Position numbers and translations under genes: made by a program. The notes beneath the pieces were generated by a model. The model did not search any database. It was not told the origin of the DNA and saw only the letters and a program-made list of their open reading frames with translations. A stretch of DNA of 64,000 nucleotides, from positions 2,542,001-2,606,000 of the forward strand of contig NC_018748.1 of the NCBI RefSeq assembly GCF_000263195.1, given 5' to 3'. This stretch comes from Emticicia oligotrophica DSM 17448 (GTDB lineage Bacteria; Bacteroidota; Bacteroidia; Cytophagales; Spirosomataceae). Positions within the stretch are counted from its first letter, which is position 1. Each line of letters starts with the position of its first letter. Positions 59,719 to 64,000 of this stretch are shown here, in pieces.

Positions 59719-61800
59719 ATGGAAAAAGCCCTAACATTCAAGCATGTTAGCTATTTATGGGATGAAGCTAAAGCCGCAGAACTAGCTCAAAATGAAGTAG
59801 ATTTGTTTATTTATCGCTCAAACCTACTGGGTGCCGATTTACGCCTTACTAACTATGCGGGTGGGAATACCTCTTGTAAAATTACAGAAACAAATCCTGT
59901 GACAGGCGAACCAGCAGAAGTAATGTGGGTAAAAGGCTCAGGCGGAGATATTGGTACACTTACTAAAAAAGGTTGTGCTAATTTGTATGTAGATAAACTA
60001 CAAGCATTGAAAAAAAGATATAGAGGTTTAGCATTTGAAGATGAAATGGTAGAGTTATTTAATCATTGCTTGTTCGACCCTAAATGTGCGGCTCCTTCAA
60101 TAGATACTCCCTTACATGGTTTATTACCATTTAAACACATCGACCATCTTCACCCAGATGCACTCATTGCTATTGCAGCAAGTAAAGATGGAGAGGCTAT
60201 CATGAAAGAAATTTGGGGAGAAACGATGGCTTGGATTCCATGGCAACGCCCTGGTTTTGATTTGGGTTTACAATTAGCCAAAACTGTTGAAGAAAACCCG
60301 AATATTCGTGGGGTAATTTTAGGAGGGCACGGTTTATTTACTTGGGGTAATACTTCGTATGAATCATATATCAATACTTTAGAGGTTATTGAGATGGCTT
60401 CAGAGTTTTTAACTGCTAATTATGGAAAAAAAAGCCCAGTATTTGGTGGTGCCAAATTAGATTCAAAACCAGTAGAAGAGCGTAAAATGGCTGCCGCAGA
60501 AATTATGCCTACTTTACGTGGTTTAGCTTCAAGTTATCGTCAAATGATAGGTCATTTTACTGATGACCCAAGAGTATTAGAATTTGTTAATTCAAATGAT
60601 TTAGAGCGTTTGGCTCAGAAAGGAACTAGCTGCCCTGACCACTTCTTGCGTACGAAAATTCGTCCGATGGTATTAACGGGAACTTCAAAAGAAGCCATTC
60701 AAGCACAGTTTGAGGCCTATCGTGCCGATTATGCCGCTTATTATGAGCGTTGTAAACATGATAATAGTCCAGCAATTCGTGATTCAAATCCAGTTGTAAT
60801 TTTGTACCCACAAGTTGGTATGTTTACGTTTGCTAAAGACAAACAAACTGCACGAGTGGCGGCAGAGTTTTATACAAATGCCATCAATGTAATGAAAGGA
60901 GCAGAGGCTGTATCGGAATATGTTGGCTTAGATGAACAGGAGGCTTTTGATATTGAATATTGGTTATTGGAAGAAGCAAAACTACAAAGAATGCCAAAGC
61001 CAAAATCACTTTCTGGAAAAGTAGCTTTTGTAACTGGCGGAACTGGAGGAATTGGTAAAGCTATTTGCGAAGAATTAATGAGAGAAGGTGCTTGTGTAGC
61101 TGCTGCTGACCGCAACTTGTTAGAAGAAGTACAAGCCGAATTGCGTCAGAAATATGGAAAAGATGCTGTCATTACCACAAATATTGATGTGACAAATCCA
61201 GAAATAATAGCAGAATCACTTCGTAATACAGTTTTGGCGTTTGGGGGCGTTGATATTGTGGTAAACTGTGCGGGTCTTTCAATTTCAAAAGCACTTGAAG
61301 ACCATACACTTGCTGACTGGAATTTGCTTCAAGATGTATTGGTAAAAGGTCAATTCTTGGTATCGCAAGAATCTGTGAGAATTATGCGTGAACAAGCTAC
61401 TGGTGGTGATATTGTGAATATTGCTAGTAAAAATGCCCTATTTGCAGGGCCTAATAATGTTGGTTATGGAACCGCAAAAGCTGCCCAAGCACACATGACA
61501 CGTTTGATGGCTGCTGAGTTGGGTAAAGATAAAATTAGAGTAAATACCGTAAACCCAGATGCCGTATTACGTGGTAGTAAGATTTGGGAAGGTGAGTGGG
61601 CTGAAGGCCGTGCAAAAGCCTATGGTATTAAAGTGGAAGATTTGCCAAAAATGTATGCTTCTCGAACACTTCTCAATGAAGAAATCTTAACAGAAGATAT
61701 CGCTAAGGCTGTAAGGGTATTTGTTGATGGCAGTTTATCAAAATCTACAGGAAATATCTTGAATGTTGATGGTGGTGTAGCGGTAGCATTTGTAAGATAA
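59719..61800 (+). CDS. Bifunctional rhamnulose-1-phosphate aldolase / lactaldehyde dehydrogenase (SDR)
   Basis: The protein has 693 residues and two domains. Residues 1-420 form a class II aldolase with NYAGGNTSCKITE, MWVKGSGGDIGTLTKKG, TPLHGLLPFKHIDHLHPDAL (zinc-binding His) and GVILGGHGLFTWG. Residues 430-693 form a short-chain dehydrogenase with FVTGGTGGIGKAICEELM, NCAGLSISKALEDHTLADWN, the catalytic YGTAKAA (Tyr and Lys) and NILNVDGGVAVAFV. The fused family splits L-rhamnulose-1-phosphate into dihydroxyacetone phosphate and L-lactaldehyde and oxidises the latter. Rhamnose isomerase and kinase genes are not in this window. Followed by the GntR regulator. Confidence 0.93.
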   Translation: MEKALTFKHVSYLWDEAKAAELAQNEVDLFIYRSNLLGADLRLTNYAGGNTSCKITETNPVTGEPAEVMWVKGSGGDIGTLTKKGCANLYVDKLQALKKRYRGLAFEDEMVELFNHCLFDPKCAAPSIDTPLHGLLPFKHIDHLHPDALIAIAASKDGEAIMKEIWGETMAWIPWQRPGFDLGLQLAKTVEENPNIRGVILGGHGLFTWGNTSYESYINTLEVIEMASEFLTANYGKKSPVFGGAKLDSKPVEERKMAAAEIMPTLRGLASSYRQMIGHFTDDPRVLEFVNSNDLERLAQKGTSCPDHFLRTKIRPMVLTGTSKEAIQAQFEAYRADYAAYYERCKHDNSPAIRDSNPVVILYPQVGMFTFAKDKQTARVAAEFYTNAINVMKGAEAVSEYVGLDEQEAFDIEYWLLEEAKLQRMPKPKSLSGKVAFVTGGTGGIGKAICEELMREGACVAAADRNLLEEVQAELRQKYGKDAVITTNIDVTNPEIIAESLRNTVLAFGGVDIVVNCAGLSISKALEDHTLADWNLLQDVLVKGQFLVSQESVRIMREQATGGDIVNIASKNALFAGPNNVGYGTAKAAQAHMTRLMAAELGKDKIRVNTVNPDAVLRGSKIWEGEWAEGRAKAYGIKVEDLPKMYASRTLLNEEILTEDIAKAVRVFVDGSLSKSTGNILNVDGGVAVAFVR

Positions 61801-61843
61801 AAAGACTGCGAACGAAGGCGTTTTGATACTATAAAGCAAAAAT

Positions 61844-61868
61844 GAGTGAATTTAATCCAAATTCACTC
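61844..61868 (+). terminator. Intrinsic terminator of the aldolase/dehydrogenase gene
   Basis: GAGTGAATTT (61844-61853) pairs with AAATTCACTC (61859-61868), followed by GTTTTCTTTT. Confidence 0.75.
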
Positions 61869-61979
61869 GTTTTCTTTTAAACTTTTCTGAAACCTAGTTC
61901 AATCGTTGATTGATTTCACATTAGTTAAGTTGCCTTAAAACTCTTTCAAACAGTATTTCACTACGATTATTCTAGAAAT

Positions 61980-62990
61980 ATGTATAAACTACAGTTCAAC
62001 CCCAGCGATAAGACGCCTAAGTACAAGCAAATTGTGCAGTCGATAATTGTGGATATAGAGCGTACTGTACTGAAAAAAGATGAGCAATTACCTTCTATAA
62101 GCGAGTTGAGTGAAGAGTATTATTTAGCACGAGATACAGTAGAAAAAGCTTATCGCGAATTAAAAGAACGTGGTTATATATCATCGGTGCAAGGTAAAGG
62201 CTTCTATGTAAATGGGAATGACCATAATAAGATGCGTATCTTGTTGGTTTTCAATAAGTTAAGTTCATACAAAAAGCTTATTTATTACGCTTTTCTGAAG
62301 GTTTTAGGTAATAAAGCAAGTGTAGATTTACAAATTCATCACTATGATAGTCGGATTTTTGCCGAAATAATTGCCAATAATGTTGGAAAGTATAATTACT
62401 ATGTAATCATGCCACATTTTTTCCCAGAAACCGAAAAAGTGTCCGCTTTGAAAACATTGGAAAAGATTCCTTCGGAAGAACTCATTTTATTAGATAAAGA
62501 CTTACCAGAATACACCAAACCTTGCTTGAGTGTCTATCAAGATTTTGAAAAAGATATTTTTGATGCCTTAGAAGAACTAAGAGATTTACTCGAAAAATAT
62601 AGCCGTATGGTATTGGTTTTTCCAAGTGATGGGAATTATCCAAATGAAATCGTACGTGGATTTCGACAATTTTGTGTTAATTTTGGAAGAGAATTTCTAA
62701 TAAAAGAAAACGCTATTGATGAAGCATTGCATACTGGTACGGCCTACTTAGTGGTAGAAGAGACAGATTTGGCTGAATTAGTTAAGAAAACTCGACAATC
62801 AGAATTAAAATTAGGGCAGGATATAGGTATCATTTCTTTCAATGAAACTACACTGAAAGAACTATTGGAAATTACGGTAATTACTACCGATTTCGAGACA
62901 ATGGGCCGCACGGCTGCCGCCCTTTTGCTTGATAAAAAGCAGATAAAAGTAAAAAACCCTTTCTACACCATTCGTAGAAAGAGTTTATAA
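61980..62990 (+). CDS. GntR-family transcriptional regulator with sugar-binding-like domain
   Basis: The 336-residue protein has an N-terminal winged helix (1-72): KYKQIVQSIIVDIERTVLKK, LPSISELSEEYYLARDTVEK, YRELKERGYISSVQGKGFYV. The C-terminal domain (about 80-335) looks like a LacI-type periplasmic-binding-protein fold (RILLVFNKLSSYKKLIYYAF, MVLVFPSDGNYPNEIVRGFR, DIGIISFNETTLKELLEIT, FETMGRTAAALLLDKKQ). This combination is common in Bacteroidota sugar regulators. Adjacency to the rhamnulose-phosphate aldolase suggests control of rhamnose use, with rhamnose or an intermediate as ligand, but that is inference. Confidence 0.9.
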   Translation: MYKLQFNPSDKTPKYKQIVQSIIVDIERTVLKKDEQLPSISELSEEYYLARDTVEKAYRELKERGYISSVQGKGFYVNGNDHNKMRILLVFNKLSSYKKLIYYAFLKVLGNKASVDLQIHHYDSRIFAEIIANNVGKYNYYVIMPHFFPETEKVSALKTLEKIPSEELILLDKDLPEYTKPCLSVYQDFEKDIFDALEELRDLLEKYSRMVLVFPSDGNYPNEIVRGFRQFCVNFGREFLIKENAIDEALHTGTAYLVVEETDLAELVKKTRQSELKLGQDIGIISFNETTLKELLEITVITTDFETMGRTAAALLLDKKQIKVKNPFYTIRRKSL

Positions 62991-63075
62991 TGAGTGAGCG
63001 TTTTAAGTATTTACCTATTATATATGCCGAACACTACCAACTTTTCAAGCTATCAGAGATATTTTTAGAAAGTTA

Positions 63076-63879
63076 TTATTTAGCTAAGAGCTCATCTAAT
63101 TTAGTCTGATATTCTTTAAATTGTTCAAGGCCTCGATGATGCCCTCCTTGTAAAGTAGTGAGGGTTTTATCGAGGTTTTTATTTGCTGCTTCAAGTAGTT
63201 TGATACTTTGTTTGTAAGGCACAACCTCATCATCAGTTCCATGAAAAACGTGCACGTCACATCTTACACGAGGAAGCCATTCGTAGGCATTTACTTTAAA
63301 TTCTGATACGTATTTGAACGGAAAAATTGGTAAATGGCTAAATGCTACATCAGGAAGGCTATAGTATGGAGTTTCGAGGATAAGCTTCTTTACTGCATTA
63401 TTTGACGCAACTTTAATAGCTGCTCCACAACCCAGCGAACGTCCGTAAAGTACGATTTGGTCTGGATTGTATCGACGACTTAAATCATCAAAAATAAATT
63501 GAGCGTCATACAAGAAATTTTGTTCATCCAAACGCCCATTACTTTTGCCAAAGCCTCTATAATCGTACATCACCACATCATAACCTCTTTGAGTAAACTC
63601 AGTGGCGTGTTCTCCCCAGCGGGCTAAATTATCAGCATTTCCGTGAAAATATAACACAACACCTTTCGAAACAGTATCCTGCGAAGCGAATCTTAAGGCA
63701 TTTAAGCGAATTTCGGGTGAAACCTGAACATAAAACTCTTCCGCTTTAGGAAATTCGTACAGATAATCTTTCGCTAGCTTTTTTGGATGTAGAACAATAA
63801 AACGCTGGAAAAGAACTAATCCAGCTATTAAAATTACATAAAAAGTAAGAGCAATCTGAAGGTATTTTGGCTTAAACAC
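63076..63879 (-). CDS. Membrane-anchored alpha/beta hydrolase
   Basis: The 267-residue protein has an N-terminal membrane helix (LQIALTFYVILIAGLVLFQ). The hydrolase fold has the oxyanion region VVLYFHGNADNLARWGEHA, YDYRGFGKSNGRLDEQ, nucleophile elbow LYGRSLGCGAAIKVA (Ser148), Asp in VFHGTDDEVVPYKQS and the final His in GGHHRGLEQF. It resembles the YqkD/BAAT-like or ABHD-type serine hydrolases; the substrate is unknown. Monocistronic; transcribed toward the GntR gene. Confidence 0.9.
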   Translation of the reverse strand: MFKPKYLQIALTFYVILIAGLVLFQRFIVLHPKKLAKDYLYEFPKAEEFYVQVSPEIRLNALRFASQDTVSKGVVLYFHGNADNLARWGEHATEFTQRGYDVVMYDYRGFGKSNGRLDEQNFLYDAQFIFDDLSRRYNPDQIVLYGRSLGCGAAIKVASNNAVKKLILETPYYSLPDVAFSHLPIFPFKYVSEFKVNAYEWLPRVRCDVHVFHGTDDEVVPYKQSIKLLEAANKNLDKTLTTLQGGHHRGLEQFKEYQTKLDELLAK

Positions 63880-63950
63880 AGGTTGAAATTAATAGATAAT
63901 GAAATAATTAATAATAATTCTTGGTTCGATTTCACAGACCCAATGCTCAC

Positions 63951-64000
63951 TTAATAACCAATATGTTTATCAAAAATTAAATCGAAGCGGTCGAGTAAAA
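63951..64000 (-). CDS. C-terminal end of a truncated leftward gene
   Basis: On the reverse strand the frame entering from the window edge reads LLDRFDLIFDKHIGY and then stops (TAA at 63951-63953). The other two reverse frames are closed by stops within this stretch. The short peptide looks protein-like, but it is too short to assign a family, and I cannot exclude chance. Confidence 0.4.
   Translation of the reverse strand, partial: LLDRFDLIFDKHIGY

Overview
The window looks like a chromosomal segment of a free-living Bacteroidota bacterium, most likely order Cytophagales. A Spirosomataceae/Emticicia-like relative is my guess from protein flavour, not from any search. Supporting signs are AT-rich DNA, a type IX secretion C-terminal sorting domain (gene at 26296), the Bacteroidota promoter signature (TTG about 20 nt upstream of TAnnTTTG) in front of several genes, weak Shine-Dalgarno sequences, many lipoproteins, and Bacteroidota-style gene families. 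I see no rRNA, tRNA, CRISPR array, prophage or IS element. The only mobile-type gene is a REP-associated tyrosine transposase (RAYT).

Layout. 1-5.7 kb: edge of an EamA transporter, a GNAT acetyltransferase, a PAP2-like membrane protein, an ECF sigma / anti-sigma-like / DUF4097-like trio, and a membrane-anchored endonuclease/exonuclease/phosphatase protein. 5.7-9 kb: a coiled-coil membrane protein and an OmpR-type two-component pair. 9-15.8 kb: plant-polysaccharide genes (GH106 alpha-L-rhamnosidase, GH88/105 unsaturated glycuronyl hydrolase, Tat-exported Gfo/Idh/MocA oxidoreductase) and an S1/P1 nuclease. 16-22.3 kb: a small exported protein and a complete tripartite RND efflux operon. 22.3-30 kb: YncE-phosphoesterase lipoprotein, Nudix hydrolase and a 1214-residue T9SS cargo protein. 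30-33.4 kb: rplK-rplA-rplJ-rplL, cut off from both secE-nusG and rpoBC, followed by a RAYT flanked by two matching palindromes. 33.4-40.9 kb: amidase, YCII lipoprotein, solitary mraY, a quinone-oxidoreductase/MaoC fusion, MoxR, prmC and ribD. 41-48 kb: proC, a TolC/adaptor pair without a pump, gpsA, HIT protein and a TIGR01777 epimerase. 48-54 kb: rnr, hflX, a gene-free stretch holding a candidate small RNA, smpB and an OmpA-type lipoprotein. 54-59.5 kb: phospho-sugar mutase, DUF3291, and a LytS/LytTR signalling cluster with a repeat operator. 59.7-64 kb: rhamnose catabolism enzyme (fused aldolase/dehydrogenase), its likely GntR regulator, an alpha/beta hydrolase and a gene fragment.

Functional threads. 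GH106 and GH88/105 would free rhamnose and unsaturated uronic acid from pectin-type polymers, and the rhamnulose-phosphate aldolase/lactaldehyde dehydrogenase fusion about 46 kb away would catabolise the rhamnose. Ribosome-related functions (L11/L1/L10/L12, HflX, SmpB, PrmC, RNase R) are scattered over 22 kb. The most rewarding non-coding signals are: (i) the pair of palindromes around the RAYT, which differ by a compensatory base-pair change; (ii) a 21-bp-period direct repeat array in the promoter of a stand-alone LytTR protein; (iii) an independent promoter-hairpins-terminator unit just upstream of the smpB promoter; (iv) three stacked hairpins between rplK and rplA.
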